Positions 17,026 through 25,624 of a stretch of 64,000 nucleotides of DNA are shown piece by piece. The stretch comes from an uncultured Oscillospiraceae bacterium (GTDB lineage: Bacteria > Bacillota > Clostridia > Oscillospirales > Oscillospiraceae), in NCBI GenBank assembly GCA_934589675.1, contig CAKTOF010000001.1:62001-126000 (forward strand), read 5' to 3'. The notes beneath the pieces were generated by a model. That model was not told the origin of the DNA. It worked only from the letters and a program-made list of their open reading frames with translations, and made no database searches. Numbering within the stretch: the first letter of the stretch is position 1; every line of letters begins with the position of its first letter. Position numbers and translations under genes: made by a program.

Positions 17026-20000
17026 TCAGCCGAAATTCCGGAGGATCAGGATGAGATCCTGAATGTCGACGGTGCCGCTGCCGTCCACGTCGCACCGGCC
17101 GGCGGCGCTGCTGTCCGAAGCGGCGGCGCGATAGAACATCTGGCAGTACGTGATGTCGAGCAGGTCGACGACCCCGTCGCCGTTGACGTCATAGCCGGGC
17201 GCGGCGCCGACGGCCGTCTCGGCGCGGGCGGTTTTGATGCCGGAGCTCAGATAGACGGCATTGCCGTCGCCGTCATAGCCGCAGACAGTCACGCCGGTGA
17301 GCGTGACGCCGAGGCTGCCGCTCTCGGCCTCGGCCGCCATGGTCAGCGTCGCCAGCTCCGTCAGCTGCGCGCGGGTCAGCGTCCCGCCCGCGCCCTTGTC
17401 CAGATAGCTGAGCACGAGCACGCCCTCATTGCCGCTCCACTCTACGCCAAGCGACGTAAAGCCGTTTTTCGCGGCGACCGTGCCGCCGGTGAGGCCGTCG
17501 TCGCGCTCAAATGTAAACGCGACGGTCGCAGCGCCCGTCATCTGCTCAAGCTGGAACGAGAACGGGATCGTGCTGCCGCTCTCGGCGCGGCCGGGCGCGG
17601 ACAGGGACGCCAGCGCCTTGCCCTGCGCGGCGGCCGTGACCGTCACAGTGCAGCCGGCCGTCAGGCCGTTGACAGTTTTCGCCGTGATGACGGCCGTTCC
17701 GGCCTTTTTCGCCGTGAGGCGGCCGGAGGCGTCCACGGAGGCGACGCCGTCGTCCGAGCTTGACCACGTCACGGTGCGGTTCGAAGCGTTTTCCGGCAAA
17801 ACCGTCGCGCTGAGCACAGCCTCGCTGCCGGCGGTCATGGAGATCTGCTGGCGGTCGAGCGTCACGGACGTCGGCCGGACGACCGTGGCCGACGTGAGCG
17901 AATACCAGTCGGAAACATACTGGTTGTCGGCGTAGTCGGCGATGGCGATCTTTGCCTGCGTCAGGCCGGTGAACGCCGCGTCGCTCAGGTCGAATTCCAC
18001 AGTCGTCTGCGCGCCGGGCGCCGACTCGTCCGGATTGATCCAGCCGGTGAGCGGCGTACTGCCGACGGTGGCGGACACGGCCTGGACATAGTGGTTATCC
18101 GCGACGGTGACGCGCCAGATGGATCCGTCGATCTCGCTGCTGATGACCTCGGGCTTTTCGTTGTCGATGGTCAGCGGGAAGGAAACGGACTGCGTCTGCC
18201 CCGCGACGGAGCCGGTGACGGTGTAGGTGTACTGCCCATCCGGCAGCAGCTCGTTCCACTCGTCAACGGGCATAAAGCCCTTTTCGGCCATGGGCGTATA
18301 GAACGCCTGATCCATGGTATGGCTCTTGCTGACCTGCTTCATCGTCTCGGCGTAGACAAGCTCGCCGGCCTCATCCGAGACGGAGAACGTCAGCGTATCG
18401 GCCGAGCGCAGCAGGGCGCACACGGCCGTGACATGCTGGCTCGTGTCGCTCGTGATGGCGATCTTGTTCTCGTCAAACAGGCTGTATGCCGCGCCGTAGA
18501 GCGGCGTGCCGAGCTGGTAGCCGCCGCCGGTGCGGTTGTCAAAGACGCCCAGCCACATGTCCGTGACGTTCGGCGCCTCGCCGCTGTACGTCGTGGCGTC
18601 AAAGAGCGGCGCGGCCGCCCAGTCGCCGTAGAAGCCCATGTATGGAAGGCTCAGCGGCACGCCGTCTCCGGATGTCGGCGTCAGCGTCACAAAACCCTCG
18701 ACAAAAATGCCGTTCGGGAAATCGCGCTTCAGGTTCTCCTTCCCCTTTTCGGTCAGCGTCAGCGAAACGGATACGGTCTGCGCGCTCTGGCCAAGCGTCA
18801 CGGTCTGCGGCGCGCTGAGCGTATACTCCTCCGCTGTCAGCGGGCGGGATTGCTGGGCGATGCAGCTTTTTCCGCCGCTTTCCACGACGGCCTCAGTCAG
18901 GACGCTGACGGAGACGTCATAGGTGATGTCCTCCGCGCCGCGCAGGCGGTCGATCCTGAAGGAGAACGACCACGTGCCGTCCTCGCTCGCGCCGGTCTCG
19001 GCCTTCGGGCGGCCGCCGTCCGCGCCGGTGAGATACGCGTCTGCCGCCGTCGCCCGGTCAAGCCGGGCAAGCCCCGCGCCCTGCTTGCGCGGAGAGGCCT
19101 GATTGCCGTTTTCGTCGAGAACGGGGACGGCCGTGCTCATGAGCAGGTTTTCAATGAGCGCGCCGCGCTCCTGCGCGGTCATATTGAGGCCGTCGAGCTG
19201 CTCGTTGACGTACTGCCCCATGATGGCAGCCGCGCCCGCCATATGCGGCGCGGCCATCGACGTGCCGCTCAGCGAGCCGTAGGAATTGTTTTTCAGTGTG
19301 GAGTAGATGTTGCCGCCGGGCGCGGTGATCTCCGGCTTGAGCTTCAGGTCCGGCGTGACGCCCCAGGATGAGAAGTCGCTCATCCGGCCGCTGGCGGCAT
19401 CGGCGAAGCGGCCGACATAGTCGGCGGACGCCGTCAGGGCCTTATCCGCCGCGTCGACCATGGCAAGGCCGTCGGCCCGGCTGATAAAAACGCAGGGGAT
19501 TGCGTGCGTCGTGGCGATGCTGACAAGCTCGCCGACCACATTGTCATAGATGACGGCGGCGAGCGCGCCGGCCGCCGCGGCGTTGGCCTCCTTCTGCTGG
19601 AACGAGAGCGGCTCGCCATTCTCCTCGCCGCCGCGTTCGATGAGGGCGATCTTGCCCTTTACCTCGGCAGGGAAGTCATTCTTCCCGCCGACGCCGCAGA
19701 CGACATAGCTGTATTTTCCGGAGAGGCTCGTGAATTTCGCCTCGCCCGCGTCCTCGGCGGAGTCCTCATAGGCGATGCGCGCAGCGCCGACCGTAAAGTA
19801 CGGCAACGTGCTGTTTGTGTTGTTCACGCTCGCAACAGACAGCGCCGCGGCATACGTCGACGGCGAGCCGACGGTGCCGTTGTCCGGATTTTCCGCATAG
19901 GGCAGGTCGTTGCCGGATGCGCCGTCATACGTGGAGCTATAGTCATTGCCCGCGGCGCACATCAGGTTGATGCCCGCGTCCTTCACGCGCTGATAGGCGG

Positions 20001-21021
20001 CGTTCATGGCCTTTGACGACGCGGAGGAGAAGCCCGCCGTGCTGCCGAGGCTCATGTTGATGACGTCCGCGCCGAGCTTGACCGCATCGTCGAGCGCGGC
20101 GAGGATGTCGCTGTCATACGCGCCGGTGCCCGCGTCGTCAAAGACCTTCATGATCATCAGCTGCGCGTCCGGCGCGACGCCCGTGACGGTGCCGCCGGAG
20201 TTTGCGCCCACGATGCCCGCCACATGCGTGCCGTGGTAGTGTCCGGAGACGCCGGTGTCATGGCCGCGATAATCAAAGGCGTAGGGGATCTTGCTGGAAT
20301 GGTAGACCGACTTTGCGCTGAGCGTGCCGATGGTCAGGCTGCTGCTTGCGATGAGATTGGCGATGTCGCTCTGGTCATACTTCGGGCTGTTGACCTGACC
20401 CTGAAACGCCTCATGGTCGAGCTCAAGGCCGGTGTCGAGGATGGCGACGACCGTTCCCTTGCCGGTGTAGCCGCTCGCGTTGACGCTCGTGCCGCCGATC
20501 ATGACCGAGCTGTCAGCCAGAAGCAGCTCGGCCTCCAGCGGCTCGACGAGCGGGTGGCACTCTTCAATGAACGCGTCCTTGACGCCGTCCGTCTCGCGGA
20601 TGGCCTCCAGGTCGCCGTAGGCGGCCGTCGCGGCAAAGCCGTTCAGGACGGCGCTGTACGTCCGCTCGACCTCCAGCTCCACGCCGCTGCGCTCGATCTC
20701 GCGGATGACGCGGCTGCGCCGGGACGTGAGCGCCGCCTCGCGGCGCTGTGCCTGCGAAGAGAGCAGATAGTCTCCCGCGCAATCAAACGACTGCACAGCC
20801 GAAACGTCCGCCAGAAGCGGCGCATCCTCAAGCTCGACGACGATGCGTACCTCGTCCGTCGCGCGCAGGCTGCTGTCCGGGCTCTGCTCCTCTTTTTGAA
20901 AAATGGCGTAGGAATCCTCGCCCGCGCCGGGCTGTGCGGCGAGCGCGGGGATGCACAGTTGCACAGACGCGATGGCCGCCAATACGGCGGCGCCCAGTCT
21001 GCGCAGAGATTTCAATGTCAT
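17026..21021 (-). CDS. Secreted subtilase with Big2, cohesin-like and dockerin domains
   Basis: A 1331-residue secreted S8 protease. In order: signal peptide (1-29), I9-like propeptide (about 55-165), subtilisin domain with Asp196 (AILDTGLELDH), His263 (HYHGTHVAG) and Ser588 (GTSMAAPH), a PA insert (about 430-535), Fn3_5-type domains as in C5a-peptidase/lactocepin enzymes (about 670-1040), a Big2 domain (about 1048-1130), a cohesin-like beta domain (about 1135-1268), and a type I dockerin (1277-1331) with two calcium loops, YDVNGDGVVDLLDI and CDVDGSGTVDIQDL. It likely degrades host or dietary protein while held in a surface complex. GAGGTCGCAGT precedes the ATG. Divergent from the LRR operon. 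Confidence 0.92.
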   Translation of the reverse strand: MTLKSLRRLGAAVLAAIASVQLCIPALAAQPGAGEDSYAIFQKEEQSPDSSLRATDEVRIVVELEDAPLLADVSAVQSFDCAGDYLLSSQAQRREAALTSRRSRVIREIERSGVELEVERTYSAVLNGFAATAAYGDLEAIRETDGVKDAFIEECHPLVEPLEAELLLADSSVMIGGTSVNASGYTGKGTVVAILDTGLELDHEAFQGQVNSPKYDQSDIANLIASSSLTIGTLSAKSVYHSSKIPYAFDYRGHDTGVSGHYHGTHVAGIVGANSGGTVTGVAPDAQLMIMKVFDDAGTGAYDSDILAALDDAVKLGADVINMSLGSTAGFSSASSKAMNAAYQRVKDAGINLMCAAGNDYSSTYDGASGNDLPYAENPDNGTVGSPSTYAAALSVASVNNTNSTLPYFTVGAARIAYEDSAEDAGEAKFTSLSGKYSYVVCGVGGKNDFPAEVKGKIALIERGGEENGEPLSFQQKEANAAAAGALAAVIYDNVVGELVSIATTHAIPCVFISRADGLAMVDAADKALTASADYVGRFADAASGRMSDFSSWGVTPDLKLKPEITAPGGNIYSTLKNNSYGSLSGTSMAAPHMAGAAAIMGQYVNEQLDGLNMTAQERGALIENLLMSTAVPVLDENGNQASPRKQGAGLARLDRATAADAYLTGADGGRPKAETGASEDGTWSFSFRIDRLRGAEDITYDVSVSVLTEAVVESGGKSCIAQQSRPLTAEEYTLSAPQTVTLGQSAQTVSVSLTLTEKGKENLKRDFPNGIFVEGFVTLTPTSGDGVPLSLPYMGFYGDWAAAPLFDATTYSGEAPNVTDMWLGVFDNRTGGGYQLGTPLYGAAYSLFDENKIAITSDTSQHVTAVCALLRSADTLTFSVSDEAGELVYAETMKQVSKSHTMDQAFYTPMAEKGFMPVDEWNELLPDGQYTYTVTGSVAGQTQSVSFPLTIDNEKPEVISSEIDGSIWRVTVADNHYVQAVSATVGSTPLTGWINPDESAPGAQTTVEFDLSDAAFTGLTQAKIAIADYADNQYVSDWYSLTSATVVRPTSVTLDRQQISMTAGSEAVLSATVLPENASNRTVTWSSSDDGVASVDASGRLTAKKAGTAVITAKTVNGLTAGCTVTVTAAAQGKALASLSAPGRAESGSTIPFSFQLEQMTGAATVAFTFERDDGLTGGTVAAKNGFTSLGVEWSGNEGVLVLSYLDKGAGGTLTRAQLTELATLTMAAEAESGSLGVTLTGVTVCGYDGDGNAVYLSSGIKTARAETAVGAAPGYDVNGDGVVDLLDITYCQMFYRAAASDSSAAGRCDVDGSGTVDIQDLILILRNFG

Positions 21022-21084
21022 ACTGCGACCTCATGCTTTCCTTCTGAAATTACGTCTTTTGAGGAAGCACGGTCCGTGGAAGCT

Positions 21085-21113
21085 ATTATTGCAGAACAAT
21101 GGCGCAGTTGCAA
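21085..21113 (-). promoter_or_regulatory. Putative promoter of the subtilase gene
   Basis: Minus strand TTGCAA (21108-21113), 17-base spacer, AATAAT (21085-21090). The -10 is imperfect. Confidence 0.45.
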
Positions 21114-21229
21114 GTAAAATCCTACCGGAAGCCTATGAAAAAACAGAGAAATACGGGCGGCATTTTTTGTGATTTCGCAGAAATTGATGCTTCCGCATCT
21201 TTGGAAAGAAAAAATTCGGGTCTTCCGGA

Positions 21230-21258
21230 TTGACAAGGGTGAGATCATCTGGTATCAT
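21230..21258 (+). promoter_or_regulatory. Sigma-A promoter of the LRR/SLH operon
   Basis: Consensus TTGACA (21230-21235), 17-base spacer, TATCAT (21253-21258). The predicted start is about 165 bases before the first ATG, leaving a long leader. Confidence 0.75.
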
Positions 21259-21286
21259 CAAGCGGTCTTTTGAGGAAGTTGTATCC

Positions 21287-21397
21287 CGCAAAGTTAGTTG
21301 CTGCTAATTTTAGTGCTGCGTTTTCCATGCCCGCCGGCGTCTGCCGTACGGGCGTTGATTTGCCGCGCAAGTTAGCTATCGCTAACCACTTTCCATG
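21287..21397 (+). promoter_or_regulatory. Structured 5' leader with two similar stem-loop modules
   Basis: Module 1 (21287-21329) and module 2 (21364-21397) share the pattern CGCAAGTTAG - loop - CTAA - TTTCCATG. Module 2 forms a perfect GTTAGC/GCTAAC stem; module 1 forms GTTAG/CTAAT with one G-U pair. Between them is GCCCG/CGGGC. I do not recognise it as a known riboswitch class. Confidence 0.45.
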
Positions 21398-21428
21398 TTT
21401 TTGAGATCGAGAAAGGAGAACTCCATTT

Positions 21429-23063
21429 ATGACGCAGACAACTCCACTTTTCCGGCAGAGCCGGCGCCTGCTTCTGCTGGCCGCCGCCCTGCTGGCCGCC
21501 GTCGCCCTGCTCGGCGGTATGAAGGTCTCCGCCGCGACCACCACGGTCACGACGGACGACGGGACGTTTACCATCAGCTACGGCGGCTACGGCTACAACA
21601 AGTTTGAAGCTCCGACCGTCACCGGCTATTCCGGCAGCGAATCCGACGTGACGCTTCCCACCACTGCCACCATCAACGGCGAGGAAACGGCCGTCACCAT
21701 TCTGGGCACAGCGTTTCAAAAAAACACAGCGATCACCTCTGTTACCATTCCGGAGGGCTATACCAAAATCGACATCAGCGCGCTGAGCGGCTGCACCGGC
21801 CTGACTTCCGTCTCCATTCCGGGCAGCATGCAGACGATCGGCGCCACAGCCTTCGACAACTGCACAGGTCTTGCCGCCGTGACGTTTGCCGAGAATGCGG
21901 GCGGCGCCCTGAAGTTCATGAACAAGGTCTTCAACGGCTGCACCGCGCTGGAGAGCATCACCCTGCCGGCGCAGACCGCCTCCGTTTACGACGACGGCAA
22001 CATTTTCACTGGCTGCACCGCGCTCAAAAGCATCACAATCAGCAGCGGCAATGCCAGGTATATGACCGACAATGGCAGCCTGTATGCCAAAAACGACGAC
22101 GGCACCGCGCTCACCCTCTGCACCTATGTCAATGCGCCCGCGGAGCTGACGATTCCCGCCGCGGCCGGCGGCCTGCCTGTGACGGCGCTCGGCCCCATGG
22201 CGTTCCAGAAGAATACTGCCCTGACCGCAGTGACCATCCCCGCCGGCGTTTCCACAATCGGCCGGCTTGCCTTTGACTCCTGCGCCAATCTGAAGACCGT
22301 CACATTGCTGGGCGAGGCGGCTCCCGAGCTGGGCAGCTATGCTTTTTCAGATCTGGCCGCTGAGAGCACCATTTATGTTGCGAATGAGACGGTCGCCGCT
22401 GCGTTCACTTCGTCGAATTACACCGCCGCCAACACCACCGTCACCGTCGGCGCGCCGGAGACGCCCGCTGCCGAGGCCGCGGCCACGGTCTCCATTGCCG
22501 CCGGCGCCGCCGCGCAGGGCTCGGTGCAGTTTGACCTCTATCTGGACAGCGCGTCGGAGATCAGCGTTGCAGCGCTCAATCTGGCGCTGGACGCCGACAA
22601 GGCCGCATCCGTCTCCGTCTCGGACGTCAACAGTGCCTTTGACGTCACGCAGAGCACCTATGCCGGCGGCAAGCTCGTCGTGTACTTCGGCAAGACCGGC
22701 AGCGAGAACTTCTCCTGCACGGAGCGCACGAAGCTGGCGACCGTGACCGTCACCCTCGCAGACGGCGCCAAGGGCAGTCTGACCGCGACGATCTCCGGCG
22801 CGAAGGTCTCCAACGCGGACAAGCAGGTCGACGCGGCGATCTCCACCGCTTCTGCTGCCGCTCGCATCCTGAGCTATGACGTCAACGGCGACGGCGAGCT
22901 CGACCTGCGCGACATCGCCGTGGCGCAGCGCCATTATCAGGCATCGTCCGCCGACGAAATCTGGGCGGATGCGGCCTCCGCCGATGTCAACGGCGACAGC
23001 GTCGTCGACGTCAACGACTACATCGCCCTCTTCCGCGCCGTTGTCGCAGCCATGGGCTGGTAA
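21429..23063 (+). CDS. Secreted LRR_5 (BspA-like) protein with cohesin-like and dockerin domains
   Basis: A 544-residue secreted protein: signal peptide (1-36), BspA-type leucine-rich repeats (about 60-340; recurring ITSVTIPEG, LTSVSIPGS, LTAVTIPAG units), a cohesin-like beta-sandwich (about 352-475, starting ATVSIAAGAAAQGSVQFDLYL), then a type I dockerin (482-540) with calcium loops YDVNGDGELDLRDI and ADVNGDSVVDVNDY. LRR_5 proteins usually bind host or polymer surfaces. GAAAGGAGAA precedes the ATG. First gene of a three-gene operon; the next gene starts 12 bases later. Confidence 0.9.
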   Translation: MTQTTPLFRQSRRLLLLAAALLAAVALLGGMKVSAATTTVTTDDGTFTISYGGYGYNKFEAPTVTGYSGSESDVTLPTTATINGEETAVTILGTAFQKNTAITSVTIPEGYTKIDISALSGCTGLTSVSIPGSMQTIGATAFDNCTGLAAVTFAENAGGALKFMNKVFNGCTALESITLPAQTASVYDDGNIFTGCTALKSITISSGNARYMTDNGSLYAKNDDGTALTLCTYVNAPAELTIPAAAGGLPVTALGPMAFQKNTALTAVTIPAGVSTIGRLAFDSCANLKTVTLLGEAAPELGSYAFSDLAAESTIYVANETVAAAFTSSNYTAANTTVTVGAPETPAAEAAATVSIAAGAAAQGSVQFDLYLDSASEISVAALNLALDADKAASVSVSDVNSAFDVTQSTYAGGKLVVYFGKTGSENFSCTERTKLATVTVTLADGAKGSLTATISGAKVSNADKQVDAAISTASAAARILSYDVNGDGELDLRDIAVAQRHYQASSADEIWADAASADVNGDSVVDVNDYIALFRAVVAAMGW

Positions 23064-23075
23064 GGGAGGCTTTTT

Positions 23076-25559
23076 ATGAAAACAGCAGCAATCCCCGTCT
23101 GGCGCCGCCTCGCCGCGCTCGCGCTGTGCCTTTGCATGGCGCTGACCCTGCTCCCGTGCGCCCTCGCAGCCGGCACGGACGACGACCTCATCGGCGCAAA
23201 CGTTCAGGACGGCGTCCTCCTCGGCTACTACGGCCCCGGCGGCGACATCGTCATTCCCAACACCGTCACCTCCATCGGCCCCGAGGCCTTCAAGGGCAAC
23301 AAGAAGATCACGTCCGTCACGATCCCCGGCAGCGTCTCGCAGATCGGCTACAGCGCGTTTGAGGGCTGCCCGAATCTCGAACGGATCGTCTTTTCCGACC
23401 CGAAAAAGGGCGCGCAGCTGACCATCCGCGTCTCCGCGTTCATCGACTGCCCCAAGCTGACGGAATGCACCATCCCCGCGACGGCCGTCTATGTGACCGG
23501 CAACGTCTTCAAGGGCTGCACCAGCATGACCGAGATCAAAGTCGATCCGGGCAACCCCTACTACTTCACGGAGGACGGCGTCCTCTTCGGGCCGTGGGTG
23601 AGCGAGGGCACGCCGCAGTACGAGGACGAGAATCTCGCCCTCACCGCCTACCCCTGCGGCAGTCCGCGCACGAGCTATGCCATCCCCGAGACCGTGAATG
23701 GCCGCACCGTCAATCAGGTCTGGGCCAGCAGCTTCCGCAAGGCGGCAAGCCTCCGGCATATCGAGATCCCCGCCACCTGCGTCAAGCTGGGCGGCAACGC
23801 CTTTGAGGAGACAGGGCTGACGGACATCACCATCCCCGCCACCGTCACCACCCTGGGCAGCGGCCTTTTTGAAAACTGCCAGAGCCTGACGGACGTCACC
23901 TTCCTCTGCCGCGTGGACGCCGTCCAGTACAGCATGTTCCTCGGCTGCACGAGCCTGCAGCGCGTGAAGTTTGAAGGCGGCGGGCCGGGCACGCTCGACA
24001 CCTATGCATTTTCCGGCTGCACGAGCCTGACGAGCCTGATCCTGCCCGAGGGGCTGCTCAAGATCGGCCTCGGCGCGTTCGAAAACTGCACAAATCTCCA
24101 GCGTGTGTTCATCCCCAGCTCGGTCATCAGCTTTCCGAGCGCAGAGAACGACTATTTCAACCCCTTCCCCGATTCCCCGAGCAACCTCATCGTCTATGTG
24201 GTGCAGGGCTCAGGCGGCGAAAAGTGGGCCGTGAACCACGCCGACGAGTTCGGCTGGACCTATCAGACAGTCTCCGGCATCGACGCGCTGTCCACGCTGG
24301 ACGCGGGAACCTATTCACTTGTGGACATGGGCAGCAAAATGAAGCTCGAGGGCGCGTTCCGTCTGGGCACGACCCTGCGCGCCGTGCCCGTCAGCTCCGG
24401 CGCAGAATATGACGCGTTCCGCGCGCAGGCCGGCTCCGGCGCGCTGGCCGTCTACCGGCTGAGCCTCGAGCCCGCCGGCGCGGACGTTCCCGAGAGCATG
24501 TCGCTCAAGCTCGGTATCCCCTCCGGCATGAGCAAAAGCGCAAGGCTCTACGCCTATACCTCCGGCAGCGTCACGCCCGTGACGGCCACGCTCATGAGCA
24601 GCACGTTCTCCGCAAGCATCGAATCGCTCGGCTATTATGCCGTTCTGGACGGCACCGTCACCCCCGGCGAGGACACCACCGTGCCCACCGGGATCACCCT
24701 CAGCAGATCCACAGCCACGGTCGAGGCCGGCAAGCGGCTCCAGCTGACCGCGACCGTCACGCCGGACAGCGCCGCGGACAAGTCCGTGACGTGGACGACG
24801 AGCGCGGGCGCGGTGGCCACCGTCTCCGGCGGCATCGTCACCGGTGTCTCCGCCGGTATGGCCACGATCACGGCCACGACCGCCAACGGTCTGACCGCCG
24901 CCTGCCGCGTCACCGTGACCGGCGGAAGCCAGACGGAGCCCGCATCGGACATCTCCGCCGAGCGCGCCGCCATCCGCGTCGGCAGCAAGGCAGCAGACGG
25001 CAAAATCACCTTCCCGCTGAGCCTGACCGCCCCCAGCCGCGTGGCCGCCGTCCAGATCTCGTTTGAGACAGACGGCAGCGACGTCTCTGTCGCCGGCCTT
25101 GGCGGCTTCACCCTCGTCGGCGACGTCGGCACGAGCCAGTCCGGCGGGAAGACGGTCTGCACCGCCGTCCTCAGCTACCTCGGCGGCAGCGCGGGTACGC
25201 TGAGCGCCGCCGGCACGCAGGACGTCGCGCAGATCTGCGTCGCCGGCGAGACGCCGACCGTCACCGTGACCGACCTGAAGATCTCCGGCTGGACCGCCGA
25301 CGGCGACCCGGCAACCGTCGCCTACGGCGTCATCCGAAGCGGCATTGACCCGCGCGAGGCCAGATATGCCGGCGAAAAGAGCTATGACGTCAACGGCGAC
25401 GGCGTCGTCGACCTGCTCGACATCACCACCGCGCAGCTGTACTACCGCGCGGCGAGTGCGGACGGCATCTGGCCCTCCGCCGCCCGCTGCGACTTCAACG
25501 ACGACGGCGTCATCGACGTGGCGGACTTTGTCGAGATCTGGCTGCACTACACCGCCTGA
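23076..25559 (+). CDS. Large secreted LRR_5 protein with Big2, cohesin-like and dockerin domains
   Basis: An 827-residue secreted protein: signal peptide (1-31), a long BspA-like LRR_5 array (about 45-390, units such as ITSVTIPGSVSQIGYSAFEG), a linker, a Big2 domain (about 530-612, GITLSRSTATVEAGKRLQLT), a cohesin-like domain (about 625-755) and a type I dockerin (about 767-827; loops YDVNGDGVVDLLDI and CDFNDDGVIDVADF). Its Big2-cohesin-dockerin tail is the same module order as in the divergent subtilase, showing shared origin of the C-terminal cassette. Function is inferred to be adhesion or scaffold binding. Confidence 0.9.
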   Translation: MKTAAIPVWRRLAALALCLCMALTLLPCALAAGTDDDLIGANVQDGVLLGYYGPGGDIVIPNTVTSIGPEAFKGNKKITSVTIPGSVSQIGYSAFEGCPNLERIVFSDPKKGAQLTIRVSAFIDCPKLTECTIPATAVYVTGNVFKGCTSMTEIKVDPGNPYYFTEDGVLFGPWVSEGTPQYEDENLALTAYPCGSPRTSYAIPETVNGRTVNQVWASSFRKAASLRHIEIPATCVKLGGNAFEETGLTDITIPATVTTLGSGLFENCQSLTDVTFLCRVDAVQYSMFLGCTSLQRVKFEGGGPGTLDTYAFSGCTSLTSLILPEGLLKIGLGAFENCTNLQRVFIPSSVISFPSAENDYFNPFPDSPSNLIVYVVQGSGGEKWAVNHADEFGWTYQTVSGIDALSTLDAGTYSLVDMGSKMKLEGAFRLGTTLRAVPVSSGAEYDAFRAQAGSGALAVYRLSLEPAGADVPESMSLKLGIPSGMSKSARLYAYTSGSVTPVTATLMSSTFSASIESLGYYAVLDGTVTPGEDTTVPTGITLSRSTATVEAGKRLQLTATVTPDSAADKSVTWTTSAGAVATVSGGIVTGVSAGMATITATTANGLTAACRVTVTGGSQTEPASDISAERAAIRVGSKAADGKITFPLSLTAPSRVAAVQISFETDGSDVSVAGLGGFTLVGDVGTSQSGGKTVCTAVLSYLGGSAGTLSAAGTQDVAQICVAGETPTVTVTDLKISGWTADGDPATVAYGVIRSGIDPREARYAGEKSYDVNGDGVVDLLDITTAQLYYRAASADGIWPSAARCDFNDDGVIDVADFVEIWLHYTA

Positions 25560-25579
25560 GACGCCCAGGCAGCGAAAAA

Positions 25580-25612
25580 CGCGGAGCGCGCCGAACCCGG
25601 TGCGCTCCGCAT
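25580..25612 (+). other. Intercistronic hairpin in the LRR/SLH operon
   Basis: GCGGAGCGC / GCGCTCCGC stem between the stop at 25559 and the SLH gene. It has no U tract, so it is more likely an mRNA processing or stability element than a terminator; its 3' arm ends just before the GGAGG ribosome site of the next gene. Confidence 0.5.
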
Positions 25613-25624
25613 CTGGAGGTACTC

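Noticed and set aside
21287..21397. Cyclic-di-GMP-I riboswitch in the LRR operon leader
   Set aside because: Short GCAAAG-like strings tempted me, but the conserved GEMM tetraloop and receptor architecture are absent.
22347..25547. Long minus-strand frames (470 and 410 codons) opposite the LRR genes
   Set aside because: Antisense shadows: runs of Asp/Gly/Val/Ala with no domain, while the plus strand has signal peptides, LRRs and dockerins.
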